Source of the DNA: Chryseobacterium gleum
GTDB lineage: Bacteria > Bacteroidota > Bacteroidia > Flavobacteriales > Weeksellaceae
Reading direction: 5' to 3'
Length of the DNA: 64,000 nt
NCBI RefSeq assembly: GCF_900636535.1
Contig: NZ_LR134289.1
Coordinates: 2,976,001-3,040,000, forward strand
This document shows, in pieces, positions 45,471 through 54,677 of this stretch (positions are counted from its first letter, which is position 1; the number at the start of each line of letters is the position of its first letter). A program made the position numbers and the translations under genes. Below the pieces are notes generated by a model, which saw only the letters and a list, made by a program, of their open reading frames with translations, had not been told where the DNA came from and made no database searches.

Positions 45471-46697
45471 TCAATTATTATTACTAATTTTCTGATAAAT
45501 TGCAACCAGTCCATCTGCACTTTTTTTCCAGGAAAACAGCTTAGAGCGCTCCAATCCTTTTTCTGAATATTCTTTTCTCAAATCCTCATCTGCATATAAA
45601 TTCAGCATTGTTTGCGATAGTGATTCATCATCATCCGGGCTCAGCATAATTCCAGCATCTCCCACGACTTCCGGCAAAGATGAAGTATTAGATGTAACAG
45701 TTGCCACACCACACTGCATAGCCTCTAAAGGAGGCAACCCAAAGCCTTCATAAAAAGACATGTAATAAAATGAGTGAGCATGACTATACAAACTGGCAAG
45801 ATCTTCATCCGGTACCCTTCCTGTAATGATAATTTTATCTTTTAATTCATGTGCATTATTGTACTCATCAAAAATTTTATCATAATCCCACCCTTTAGCA
45901 CCTACTAGCACCAGCCCTAAATCCTCAATATTATTTTCTTTTATAACTTTAATAAAATTACGGATTACAAAATCTACATTTTTGCGTGGCTCTAAAGTTC
46001 CTACACTTAAAAAGTACTTTTCCGGAAGATTATATTTTTCTTTTACCGAGTTAAATTTTTCAGCATTGTCACACACATAAAAAAGAGAGTCTGAGGCTGC
46101 CAGTAAATTAACAAATACATGTTCAGGGTTGAGATGAGGCGCGTAATTAAGCAAATCTCTTTTTGTGTTTTCTGAGACGCAGACAGCATATCCATCCTTT
46201 CCTATACTTTCTATTATATTTTCTATAAGCGTTGCATTAAAGTGCAGATCCGGGAACATAATTGGTATCAGATCATGGATGGTAACCACTTTTTTTAGAT
46301 TTTCATACTTCCTGATCTCATTATTAATGGGATAATAAAAAGAATGAAAAATTTCAGCCTGGCTAAAAACCTCTTCAAAATGGATGTTTTTATAATTATA
46401 AATTCCCATTTTATAGTAAAAGTGACGGAAAAGCTTTTCTTTTCTAAACGGTAAAAAAGGCCTTCTGTATCTCTGGTTAGCCTTTTTTACTGACAGGGAA
46501 TTTTCAGAAAAAAAATGATCAATTTCTTTTGTAGAGGTCTCGTTATGAAATACACTCAGGTGAGAATAGAATGCATCTATGCCATTACTCTTAATTAATT
46601 CCCGAAAAAAGGCCAAAGTAACCCTGAAAATTCCGGTCCTGTTATCCTTGTAGAAATCTGCTATAACATCTGCGTCTAAAATTACTTTTATACTCAT
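45471..46697 (-). CDS. Glycosyltransferase family 1/4 (mannosyltransferase-like)
   Basis: A 408-residue GT-B (GT4) enzyme. Donor-domain motifs: FLSVGTLEPRKNVDFVI, the phosphate-binding IITGRVPDEDLASLY, and the EX7E signature in YEGFGLPPLEAMQCG. The N-terminal half contains HDLIPIMFP. The closest look-alikes are mannosyl- and glucosyltransferases of LPS or exopolysaccharide synthesis. It is the last gene of the minus-strand trio. Confidence 0.93.
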   Translation of the reverse strand: MSIKVILDADVIADFYKDNRTGIFRVTLAFFRELIKSNGIDAFYSHLSVFHNETSTKEIDHFFSENSLSVKKANQRYRRPFLPFRKEKLFRHFYYKMGIYNYKNIHFEEVFSQAEIFHSFYYPINNEIRKYENLKKVVTIHDLIPIMFPDLHFNATLIENIIESIGKDGYAVCVSENTKRDLLNYAPHLNPEHVFVNLLAASDSLFYVCDNAEKFNSVKEKYNLPEKYFLSVGTLEPRKNVDFVIRNFIKVIKENNIEDLGLVLVGAKGWDYDKIFDEYNNAHELKDKIIITGRVPDEDLASLYSHAHSFYYMSFYEGFGLPPLEAMQCGVATVTSNTSSLPEVVGDAGIMLSPDDDESLSQTMLNLYADEDLRKEYSEKGLERSKLFSWKKSADGLVAIYQKISNNN

Positions 46698-46704
46698 AGG
46701 CTAT

Positions 46705-47361
46705 TTATACAATAGTGTCGTAAAAAGAGTTTTGCTGCTCCTGTCTTTTAATTTCTTTAATATGGAGCAGACACATGGAATAATCTGATGCCGGAAGACC
46801 TGCAATTTTTTTATAATTACAAAGTTTTTCATGCACCTTATTCTCCCATTTGATACCTCTGTTAAGTTTAAAAATACGATGCTGATAATCCGGAAAATTA
46901 ATATATCCTTTATCATTTACCTGCCATTTCCAACGCTCTATATGCTCATCGGTAATTCCGTTTACAATATTGATTCTGGGAACCATGAAAACATCTTTTT
47001 TCCTTTTTTTAAAGAGATAAGGCTTTATTTCTTCTATCAGGGAAGGTTCAGGGATCTCATCCGCATCAATTTGAAACAAATAGTCTTTAGCGGCAATTTT
47101 TATCAGATTATTTTTGAAGGTTGCAAAGTCTCCATCCAGCCGTGCTTCTATCCGGATAATCTTGTTGCCAAATGTATCCAGGATATCTGCAACTTGTTGA
47201 TTTTTATGAGTAATATCCTGCAGCACAATAACCTCATCATTTTTATCTATGGAGGGGAGCAAAGCATTTAAAAGGCGGGCAATTTCATCAGCTTCGTTAT
47301 TCACTGTTATACCATAAGAAATGCTTACGATTTTTTTTAATATTTTTCTAATGACTTTCAT
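46705..47361 (-). CDS. Glycosyltransferase family 2
   Basis: A 218-residue GT2-like enzyme with ISYGITVNNEADEIARLL at the N-terminus and a DXD in FQIDADEIPEP (about residues 97-107). The first residues (KVIRKILKKIVS) are basic and may touch the membrane. It is separated from the upstream glycosyltransferase by four bases and from the downstream one by seven, so it is in an operon. Confidence 0.88.
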   Translation of the reverse strand: MKVIRKILKKIVSISYGITVNNEADEIARLLNALLPSIDKNDEVIVLQDITHKNQQVADILDTFGNKIIRIEARLDGDFATFKNNLIKIAAKDYLFQIDADEIPEPSLIEEIKPYLFKKRKKDVFMVPRINIVNGITDEHIERWKWQVNDKGYINFPDYQHRIFKLNRGIKWENKVHEKLCNYKKIAGLPASDYSMCLLHIKEIKRQEQQNSFYDTIV

Positions 47362-47365
47362 TTCA

Positions 47366-48163
47366 TTAATTATAAATTATCGGGTAGTTACCTGCAAAGT
47401 GAACAAAATAATTTTCTGCAATAATATTTCTTACAAAGTTTTTATATGTTTTTGTAGGAAGCATACAGTATTCATTCTTTTTATAAAAATACTTTTTTAT
47501 GAATTTTGGAATATTTTTCTCTTCAGCCTCAATCTGATTTCCTTTATTGGTTCCTTTTATTTTATACATAACCTGAACATTAAATTCAGGGGGCAGCGCT
47601 TCAAACCATTCATTGATTTGAGAGATATATGCCAAGGGAGTTTCCTCAAAGCTATTCAATTCTCCCTGATTATGTTCAGAAAAATAATAGTCTTTAAATA
47701 TATCAGCCACTTTCTTTGGGCGAAAAATAAATACTCCTCCATTAATACTTCCCTTTAATAAAGGATGAGTTTCAAAATGCCTATCTGTAAAATATATTTC
47801 GGAAGTTTCTTCTAATATTCTTGGGATATGCCCCCATGTCCTGTTAAATTCTTCTGTACCCCTTGGATCAAGGACTGCTCCAAAATATTTATTCTCGGGA
47901 AGATATTCAAAAACAGATGGTGCTTTTTCCGATATCATAATATCAAGATCCAAAAACAAAACAATATCGTATTGCCTTGTTTGAGATGGTATCAATAATT
48001 TTTGGGATAACAAAGGGCGATAAAAAGTTTCATCCAAAGGCTTGTCAAGAATGATTAAATCTGCTCCACATTTTTGTGCATACCTCTCAAACTGAACCTT
48101 ACTTTTATTAAATATTTTCTGATATTTTTCTCCAACTATAAAAAGGCATATTGCTTTTTTCAT
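47366..48163 (-). CDS. Putative glycosyltransferase, GT-A fold (GT8-like)
   Basis: A 265-residue protein. The metal-binding DXD is in VLFLDLDIMIS (about residues 68-78), and GSINGGVFIFRPKKVADIF is the second conserved block of the GT8-like/galactosyltransferase-like group. It ends HFAGNYPIIYN, where a His near the C-terminus is typical of GT8 metal coordination. It is the first gene of the minus-strand trio. The exact family is not certain. Confidence 0.8.
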   Translation of the reverse strand: MKKAICLFIVGEKYQKIFNKSKVQFERYAQKCGADLIILDKPLDETFYRPLLSQKLLIPSQTRQYDIVLFLDLDIMISEKAPSVFEYLPENKYFGAVLDPRGTEEFNRTWGHIPRILEETSEIYFTDRHFETHPLLKGSINGGVFIFRPKKVADIFKDYYFSEHNQGELNSFEETPLAYISQINEWFEALPPEFNVQVMYKIKGTNKGNQIEAEEKNIPKFIKKYFYKKNEYCMLPTKTYKNFVRNIIAENYFVHFAGNYPIIYN

Positions 48164-48280
48164 TGATAAATAAATTTATAAGCTACAAAAATACATTTTT
48201 AATGATAAGCGCACCGGAAATATTCTTTCAGTGTTCTTTTTACAACGAAAATGTTTCTGAATACTCATTTTATTAATATA

Positions 48281-48310
48281 AGGAGCCGTCTCAGCTTTGA
48301 GACGGCTCCT
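48281..48310 (-). terminator. Strong hairpin downstream of the MACPF gene
   Basis: AGGAGCCGTCTCA (48281-48293) and TGAGACGGCTCCT (48298-48310) form a perfect 13-bp, GC-rich stem with GCTT loop, 22 bases past the MACPF stop. The minus-strand tail is only moderately T-rich. Confidence 0.7.
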
Positions 48311-48332
48311 TTGTAAAATATCAATATTTTAT

Positions 48333-49715
48333 TTAGTATGCGTAGAATTCAATTCCTTCATATACATATCCGGAAGGTCTCACACTTGATCTTGAATAAT
48401 AATGATCTTTACCATTCCAATATCTGTAGATTGGAACTGTATTAGGCTCCTGAGTAGCAAAAGCGTTAAACTCGATTCCTTCATCTACATATCCCTGGTA
48501 ATATCCCGGAGTTCTTGTATAATAGTGATCTTTACCATTCCAGTATCTGTAGATAGGAATAGTGTTCGGAGCTTTATATAAGAATGCATTAAACTCTGTT
48601 CCTTCAAAAGAATATCCGCTGTAGCTTCCCGGAGTTTTTGTATAATAATGATCTACTCCATTGTAATATCTGTAAATTGGAATTGTATTGAATTCCATGT
48701 ACACTTTATTGTCAATCAGATACTGATCTACATAAGCCTTAAGCTGAGCTTTTTTAGCAGCATCCTTTACTAGGTCATAAATAATAACCAATCCGTTACT
48801 TCCGAAATCTACAAGGACTGAATTGCTCGCATTAGAACTGTTTTGCCAGTTGGAAATGTTAATCTTAGGATTGGTCTGATCAAGATTCAGATCTCCCACA
48901 AGCCCTTTTGAAGGATCTCCCCCTCTTGTTTTATAAGCCAATTTTTTAGAATAGTTCATGGATGATTCTGAAGTATTTACATCATTGGTAACATCTACAT
49001 CAAAGATATCCTTCATTCCTACCTTTACACCAATTCTTGCAGCACGGTCACGGCTCTGACTTCTTGTTTCCGCCTGGAATAAAACATCCAGTTTCGCTCC
49101 AGTATAGATATCAACTGCTACGTGTGTTCCATAATCCTGTACAATCTGCTGTGGGGTTTTTGTCTGCAAATCCTGAGCAAATTCCGGGGTCAGGTAATCT
49201 CCCAGCATATCTGTAGTAGCATTGAATCTTACTCTTTTTTGTTTAATCGTAAGATTATAGCTTCCGTAGATGTATTTTCCCTCAAACTTATTGTTGGTAG
49301 TTACTGCAGAATTGAATCCTACTGAAAGTGTTTTCTTGAACAATGGAATACCGGCAGTAGCGTTGACTTTAGTGGAAACCATCTTAGAATATGATTCTGC
49401 ATTTTCTCCATATTCTTCGGTGTATTCCTGTGAGAATGTATTTTCGCTGATTAATCTGCTTGCCTGCTCCAATTTAAAACGGTCAATGTCGATCACTTTA
49501 AAACCAGCAGCAGTAGCATTGGCATACTCACCGGCAACATTATAACCATGTCCCAGCACATCGTAAATTCCATCTCCTGCGAATTTAGCGGCTGACAAAC
49601 GATTGGTTTTAGCAGAATTTTCCGGAGTTACTTCAGGATTCAGATCTTCTGAAGAACATGAACTCATAAAAAGCATCAGTAGACTACTGAAGCAAAATAA
49701 AATTTGTTTTTTCAT
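48333..49715 (-). CDS. MACPF-domain lipoprotein with triple C-terminal repeats
   Basis: A 460-residue protein. A lipoprotein signal ends at Cys20 (FMSSC), followed by SSED, an acidic stretch like the Bacteroidota surface-export signal. A membrane-attack-complex/perforin domain (about 75-335) carries the signature YGTHVAVDIYTGAKL (195-209). Three repeats of about 36 residues end the protein (about 344-379, 385-419, 426-460). Each has PIYRY-[WY]-NG-x-DHYY and EG-x-EF, matching the DUF5648 type often found at enzyme C-termini. MACPF proteins in Bacteroidota include secreted antimicrobial pores (BSAP). Pore formation here is inferred. A -7-like TATATTTG (minus strand, 49736-49743) lies upstream. 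Confidence 0.88.
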   Translation of the reverse strand: MKKQILFCFSSLLMLFMSSCSSEDLNPEVTPENSAKTNRLSAAKFAGDGIYDVLGHGYNVAGEYANATAAGFKVIDIDRFKLEQASRLISENTFSQEYTEEYGENAESYSKMVSTKVNATAGIPLFKKTLSVGFNSAVTTNNKFEGKYIYGSYNLTIKQKRVRFNATTDMLGDYLTPEFAQDLQTKTPQQIVQDYGTHVAVDIYTGAKLDVLFQAETRSQSRDRAARIGVKVGMKDIFDVDVTNDVNTSESSMNYSKKLAYKTRGGDPSKGLVGDLNLDQTNPKINISNWQNSSNASNSVLVDFGSNGLVIIYDLVKDAAKKAQLKAYVDQYLIDNKVYMEFNTIPIYRYYNGVDHYYTKTPGSYSGYSFEGTEFNAFLYKAPNTIPIYRYWNGKDHYYTRTPGYYQGYVDEGIEFNAFATQEPNTVPIYRYWNGKDHYYSRSSVRPSGYVYEGIEFYAY

Positions 49716-50141
49716 AGGTTATTTAAAAGTTTTTGCAAATATAATATTCAACAACGAGTGAAAAAAGGATTAAGCACTGATATATATCATTATTACGTGA
49801 ATTTAATTTTTAATTAAAATAAGATTAATAAGAATCTGCTACCAGCAATAATCCAAAACTGAAAAGTAAATGGCGAGGTAACTTATCATAAAATTATATT
49901 ATGCTAAAAAATATTATAAACCATATGTTATTATTACAATATTTTAAAGAAAAAGAACAAAATATCATAACATAGTGAATTTAAAATTATAAACAACCAT
50001 AATTAAACCCTATTTAATATTGGAAATTTTAAATCTAATTAATCACGAAATAAAGAAATAATTATTATATTCGCACCATTCAAAAAATATGGTACTATAG
50101 TTTTAATACGACATTCAAATAAAATAATCAATAAAACAGAC
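49716..50141. other. AT-rich divergent intergenic region
   Basis: 426 bases without a convincing gene, between the MACPF gene (minus) and the lipoprotein gene (plus). It contains the TATATTTG element for the MACPF gene (49736-49743) and a TATATTCG near-match at about 50067-50074 for the lipoprotein gene. The base composition is strikingly AT-rich even for this genome. A 24-codon frame at about 49900-49975 is too short and too A/T-biased to call. Confidence 0.6.
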
Positions 50142-51041
50142 ATGAAAAGAAAATCTTTCAAATTAACAAATCTTATATTGGCGGTATCAATTGGAGCTAC
50201 TATGCTTTCTTGCACAAATGACAGCATAGAAAACTCAAATGAAGTTAAAGCAACAGAAAAAGTCTCTGATCTGACTAATAGAATTGGCAAATTCAGACAA
50301 GACGAAGAAAAAAGAATTTCGTCTGAATTCAAAAGCTTTACAGCAACCTCACCATCTAACGATGTTGAAAAGAATGCTACCTTTTATCATGATTTAAAGC
50401 TAAAATCAGTCTATAAGGAAAGAGAATCTTTTAAATTTACAAGTCTTCAGAATCTGGCAGACGAAATCAACTTTCTTGTATTATTTGATAAAGAAAAAGC
50501 AGACAGCTTATTCCAGAAATATTCTAAGTATTTAAGAAAGTCAATCTATACAGTGGAGCCAACACTCGATTATGAAACAGCTATTACTACAGATATTAAT
50601 GAACTTTCTACTATAAAGTCCGAAACTTCAACAGGAAAATATATAGGAGTAGTTTCAGTGAAAGAAGGCGTTTTATTATCAAATGGAGTATACAATCTTA
50701 CATGGCATGTGGGTGTTGAGAAGCATAAGGATGACTTAGGACTTACATTTTATCGTAATTTTACTCAAATAGGATCTAATGCATATGTTAATGGCCAATG
50801 GGTTCTATATCCTAGTTCAATGAGGCCTGCATTAGATGCTTATGCAAGATTTTATGGTTCAGGCATAGGTGAGATTGAGACACTTGGATTTTTGTCAGAT
50901 TATGGAAGCGTTATAAGAAATACAGGTGGCAAAAAAGATTATGTTTGGGCTCCTAAAACAGCAAGAATTGGAGGTACATTTACTACCACTGTAAACGGAA
51001 ATGAATATAAGCTTGAAGGAGCTAGTGATTTCCAATGGTAA
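50142..51041 (+). CDS. Unrecognised lipoprotein divergent from the MACPF gene
   Basis: A 299-residue protein with a lipoprotein signal (Cys24 in TMLSC) and a polar, charged, probably helical N-terminal half (about 30-160, rich in Lys/Glu/Ser). The C-terminal half is strand-rich (LTWHVGVEKHKDDLG, YVNGQWVLYPSS, IGGTFTTTVNGNEYKL). I recognise no family. The divergent pairing with the MACPF lipoprotein makes a partner, regulator or immunity role possible but unproven. It has its own terminator. Confidence 0.75.
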   Translation: MKRKSFKLTNLILAVSIGATMLSCTNDSIENSNEVKATEKVSDLTNRIGKFRQDEEKRISSEFKSFTATSPSNDVEKNATFYHDLKLKSVYKERESFKFTSLQNLADEINFLVLFDKEKADSLFQKYSKYLRKSIYTVEPTLDYETAITTDINELSTIKSETSTGKYIGVVSVKEGVLLSNGVYNLTWHVGVEKHKDDLGLTFYRNFTQIGSNAYVNGQWVLYPSSMRPALDAYARFYGSGIGEIETLGFLSDYGSVIRNTGGKKDYVWAPKTARIGGTFTTTVNGNEYKLEGASDFQW

Positions 51042-51059
51042 ACTAAACAATACACATCT

Positions 51060-51094
51060 AATATAGCAGGTCTTAAGGCCTGCTATATTGTTTT
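51060..51094 (+). terminator. Terminator of the unrecognised lipoprotein gene
   Basis: AATATAGCAGG (51060-51070) pairs with CCTGCTATATT (51079-51089), then GTTTT. Confidence 0.85.
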
Positions 51095-51184
51095 AAGTAC
51101 TTCTTAAAAAAACTCGTTAAAATTAAGTTCCACAGCACTTTTAAAAACTATAAATTAAGTAAATTTGCAAAAATTTAAATTGAA

Positions 51185-52693
51185 ATGGAGAAAGTAAGAG
51201 TACGTTTTGCTCCAAGTCCTACAGGACCGTTACATTTGGGAGGCGTAAGAACCGCATTATATGATTACCTTTTTGCTAAAAACCAGGGTGGTGAGTTTGT
51301 ATTGAGAATTGAAGATACTGATACCGCCAGATATGTAGAAGGAGCTGAGGAATATATTGAGGAAGCATTAGAATGGTGCGGAATCATCCCTGATGAAAGT
51401 CCTAAAAAAGGAGGAAAGTTTGCTCCTTACAGACAATCTGAAAGAAGAGATATCTACGACAGATATACTGAGCAGATCCTGAAAACAGATTATGCTTATA
51501 TCGCTTTTGATACTGCAGAAGAACTGGATGCCATCCGTGCAGAATACGAAGCCAGAGGTGATGTCTTTTCCTATGATAATAAAACAAGAAACCGTTTGAG
51601 AAACAGTCTCGCCCTTTCAGAAGACGAAGTTCAGAGATTGCTGGATGAAAAAATTCCTTATGTAGTACGATTTAAAATGCCTGTGGACAGAGTATTGAAT
51701 CTTGAGGATATTATCCGTGGGAAATTCTCTGTAAATACAAATACTTTAGATGATAAAGTTCTGGTAAAGAATGATGGAATGCCAACGTACCATTTTGCCA
51801 ACATTATCGATGACCATGAAATGGAAATATCTCATGTTATCCGTGGAGAAGAATGGCTCCCTTCTTTGGGACTTCATACCTTATTATATGAAGCCATGCA
51901 ATGGGAAGCGCCACAATTTGCACACCTTTCTTTAATTTTAAAACCTGAAGGAAAAGGGAAATTAAGCAAAAGAGACGGAGATAAGTTCGGATTCCCGGTA
52001 TTTCCTCTTGATTTTAAAGATCCCGCTACTGGTATAATTTCTAAAGGTTACAGAGAAAACGGTTATCTTCCTGATGCTTTCATCAATATGGTAGCGCTAT
52101 TGGGGTGGTCTCCGGCAGATGATAAGGAAATTCTTCCTTTGGAGGAAATGATTAAGGAATTCGATCTTCATAAAGTACATAAAGCAGGCGCACGATTCAG
52201 TAAAGAAAAAGCGGAATGGTTTAATCATCAGTATATTCAGATGAATTCTGACGAAGAACTTCTTCAGATCCTGAAAAATACAGACCTTGATCTTTCCGGT
52301 GTATCTGATGAAAAGTTACTAAAGGTTATTCACCTGATGAAAGAAAGAGCAACTTTCCCTAAAGATATCTATGAAAACGGAAAATTCTTCTTTGAAGCAC
52401 CAACTTCCTATGATGAAAAGGCTTCGAAAAAAGCATGGAATGATGAAACATCGTCCATTTTAGGTGAATTGGCTTCAACATTTGAATCTGCCGACTTTAC
52501 TGCTGAAATCCTGAAGCAAACCATGCATGATTTCGCCGAAAATAAAGGATTAGGCATGGGTAAAGTGATGATGCCTTTACGTCTTTCCCTGGTAGGAGAA
52601 TTGAAAGGACCGGATGTACCGGATATTCTGGAAACCCTTGGTAAAGAGGAAAGTATCTCCAGAATAAACAATGCTATAAATAATTTTAAATAG
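51185..52693 (+). CDS. gltX: Glutamyl-tRNA synthetase
   Basis: A 502-residue class I synthetase charging tRNA-Glu. HIGH-type motif in [14 protein letters not shown] (about residues 8-21), KMSKS-type KLSKR at 259-263, and the Rossmann core with [10 protein letters not shown]. The C-terminal anticodon-binding domain follows. TAAATTTG at 51160-51167 is a likely -7, 18 bases after a TTT in the -33 position. accA follows after 49 bases, with no terminator between. Confidence 0.98.
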   Translation: MEKVRVRFAPSPTGPLHLGGVRTALYDYLFAKNQGGEFVLRIEDTDTARYVEGAEEYIEEALEWCGIIPDESPKKGGKFAPYRQSERRDIYDRYTEQILKTDYAYIAFDTAEELDAIRAEYEARGDVFSYDNKTRNRLRNSLALSEDEVQRLLDEKIPYVVRFKMPVDRVLNLEDIIRGKFSVNTNTLDDKVLVKNDGMPTYHFANIIDDHEMEISHVIRGEEWLPSLGLHTLLYEAMQWEAPQFAHLSLILKPEGKGKLSKRDGDKFGFPVFPLDFKDPATGIISKGYRENGYLPDAFINMVALLGWSPADDKEILPLEEMIKEFDLHKVHKAGARFSKEKAEWFNHQYIQMNSDEELLQILKNTDLDLSGVSDEKLLKVIHLMKERATFPKDIYENGKFFFEAPTSYDEKASKKAWNDETSSILGELASTFESADFTAEILKQTMHDFAENKGLGMGKVMMPLRLSLVGELKGPDVPDILETLGKEESISRINNAINNFK

Positions 52694-52742
52694 AATAACC
52701 ATAATTTTTCATACATTTGAAAGATTTAATTTACTTCAAGAA

Positions 52743-53699
52743 ATGGAATATTTAAGTTTCGAACTTCCTATCAAAGAATTGATGGACCAATACCAGACGT
52801 GTTCTTTAGTAGGAGAAGAAAGTGGTGTTGATGTAAAATTAGCATGCAGCCAGATTGAGGATAAGATTTTAGAAAAGAAAAAAGAAATCTATGGAAATCT
52901 TACACCTTGGCAAAGAGTACAACTGTCCCGTCATCCGGATCGTCCTTATACATTAGACTACATCCACGGAATGGCAGATAAAGGCAGTTTCTTAGAACTT
53001 CATGGAGACAGAAATTTCGCTGATGATCCGGCAATGATTGGAGGATTGATTACCTTGGATGGTCAGAGAGTAATGATCATAGGGACTCAAAAAGGAAGAA
53101 CGACAAAAGAAAGACAGCACAGAAGATTTGGAATGCCAAATCCGGAAGGATACAGAAAAGCTTTAAGACTAATGAAGCTTGCTGAAAAATTTAATATCCC
53201 TGTGGTAACCTTAGTAGATACACCGGGAGCTTATCCTGGATTGGAAGCAGAAGAAAGAGGACAAGGAGAAGCTATTGCAAGAAATATTTTTGAAATGGTG
53301 CAGCTGAAAACTCCGATCTTCACTTACATCATCGGAGAAGGAGCCAGCGGCGGAGCACTAGGTATAGGTGTTGGAAATAAAGTATATATGCTTGAAAACA
53401 CATGGTATACGGTAATTGCACCAGAAAGCTGCTCTTCTATCTTATGGAGAAACTGGGATCATAAGGAAGATGCAGCCAATGCATTAAATCTTACTCCGCA
53501 GGACGCATTAAGAGAAAAATTCATTGACGGAATCATTGAAGAACCACTTGGTGGCGCTCATTATGATCAGGAGACAACCTATTTGAACCTGAAAAATTCG
53601 ATTTTACAAAACATCAAAACTTTCTCCAAATTCACAGGACAGGAGCTTGAAACCCAGAGACAGGACAAGTTCATTGCGATGGGTCAGTTTAAAGGATAA
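52743..53699 (+). CDS. accA: Acetyl-CoA carboxylase carboxyltransferase subunit alpha
   Basis: A 318-residue AccA. N-terminal helical part ([11 protein letters not shown]), crotonase-like core with [39 protein letters not shown] and [15 protein letters not shown], and the C-terminal [23 protein letters not shown]. With AccD it transfers carboxyl from biotin to acetyl-CoA. accD is not in the window. It may share the gltX transcript. Confidence 0.98.
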   Translation: MEYLSFELPIKELMDQYQTCSLVGEESGVDVKLACSQIEDKILEKKKEIYGNLTPWQRVQLSRHPDRPYTLDYIHGMADKGSFLELHGDRNFADDPAMIGGLITLDGQRVMIIGTQKGRTTKERQHRRFGMPNPEGYRKALRLMKLAEKFNIPVVTLVDTPGAYPGLEAEERGQGEAIARNIFEMVQLKTPIFTYIIGEGASGGALGIGVGNKVYMLENTWYTVIAPESCSSILWRNWDHKEDAANALNLTPQDALREKFIDGIIEEPLGGAHYDQETTYLNLKNSILQNIKTFSKFTGQELETQRQDKFIAMGQFKG

Positions 53700-53703
53700 A
53701 AAT

Positions 53704-53738
53704 AAAAAGGTTAAGAAAAAATTTCTTAACCTTTTTGC
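53704..53738 (+). terminator. Terminator of gltX-accA
   Basis: AAAAAGGTTAAGAAA (53704-53718) pairs with TTTCTTAACCTTTTT (53722-53736). It may also end the converging transcript. Confidence 0.85.
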
Positions 53739-53771
53739 TTTAGTTTTCCTCTATTCTATTAATTAAAAATC

Positions 53772-54533
53772 CTATTCAATATTCAGTGCAATTTCAATAT
53801 CCTGGGTGATTTTCTTCAAGGATGAATACTTTGCATCACAAACCATTGTGGTCAGCACATATTCACCTTTATCTACAAGGATAAAATTTTCTCCTTTGGC
53901 AGGTACACTGAGATTATAATATTTCTTACCACTTATCTTTACAATAAGATTGCAGGTGGATCTGTTTTTAATATTGATATATGCTTCGTTTTTATTAATA
54001 TCATTATTAAAAAGGTGTGTAAGCATTGCTGCTGTTCTTTTATTTTCTTCACTGGGTCCAGCTTTAGAAGTACCGGCACTTTTTGCAGAACCTACAGATG
54101 CAAAGTTAGTTGTTCTTCTTTCCTCTTTTAAAGCTTCTATAGCAGCTGCTGTATTATTAGAAACAGGTTTCCCATTGGCAGTATATGTTTTATTAGTGGC
54201 TATCGTCTTTCCGCTGTTCAATTCATTATTCTTAACAATATTTTCAATTTTTTCCTTACTGATAGGCTTAATGGTTGGTTTTGCTTCAGGGGAATTATCC
54301 GCCATAATAATATCAATCAGTTTCCTTTTGAAGTAGTCTGTTTTGGCATGTCCGGGATTCTGTTTTAAAAAGCCGGCAATTACTCTCGCCTCTTTTGAAG
54401 TCTCAGCTTCCTGTTCTGTATAGATAATTACGGTTTCTTTCTCAACAACAGCTTTAGATTTTGTTTTTTTCTTTTTTTGGGAAAAACCTAGAGCAAAAAT
54501 GCATATAAATAGAAGGAAGAAGATTTTTTTCAT
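53772..54533 (-). CDS. Small secreted protein, DUF6759-like
   Basis: A 253-residue protein with signal peptide (cut after GFSQ), a lysine-rich start and a disordered Ser/Ala/Lys middle (about 105-165). The compact C-terminal domain (about 165-253) has KRTAAMLTHLFNND, STCNLIVKISG and EYVLTTMVCDAKY. The same C-terminal opening is seen in the 63462 gene (NRTVKILNSLFNND). I associate the pair with the Chryseobacterium DUF6759 group; the number is from memory. Function unknown. It is divergent from tsf. Confidence 0.75.
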   Translation of the reverse strand: MKKIFFLLFICIFALGFSQKKKKTKSKAVVEKETVIIYTEQEAETSKEARVIAGFLKQNPGHAKTDYFKRKLIDIIMADNSPEAKPTIKPISKEKIENIVKNNELNSGKTIATNKTYTANGKPVSNNTAAAIEALKEERRTTNFASVGSAKSAGTSKAGPSEENKRTAAMLTHLFNNDINKNEAYINIKNRSTCNLIVKISGKKYYNLSVPAKGENFILVDKGEYVLTTMVCDAKYSSLKKITQDIEIALNIE

Positions 54534-54677
54534 TAATCAAACCTTTAAAATAGTATTAAATATATTAATAACGTGAAAAGTCATTTTTTAGTTTATCATT
54601 AAAATCATTATCTTTGCACTGCTCTAAAATTAAGCTAAAAATTAATACTAATCTTTAAATAAAAAATAATAGATATT

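Noticed and set aside
49900..49975. 24-codon frame starting ATG CTA AAA in the MACPF-lipoprotein spacer
   Set aside because: Very short, extremely AT-rich, with no leader, terminator or cysteine features.
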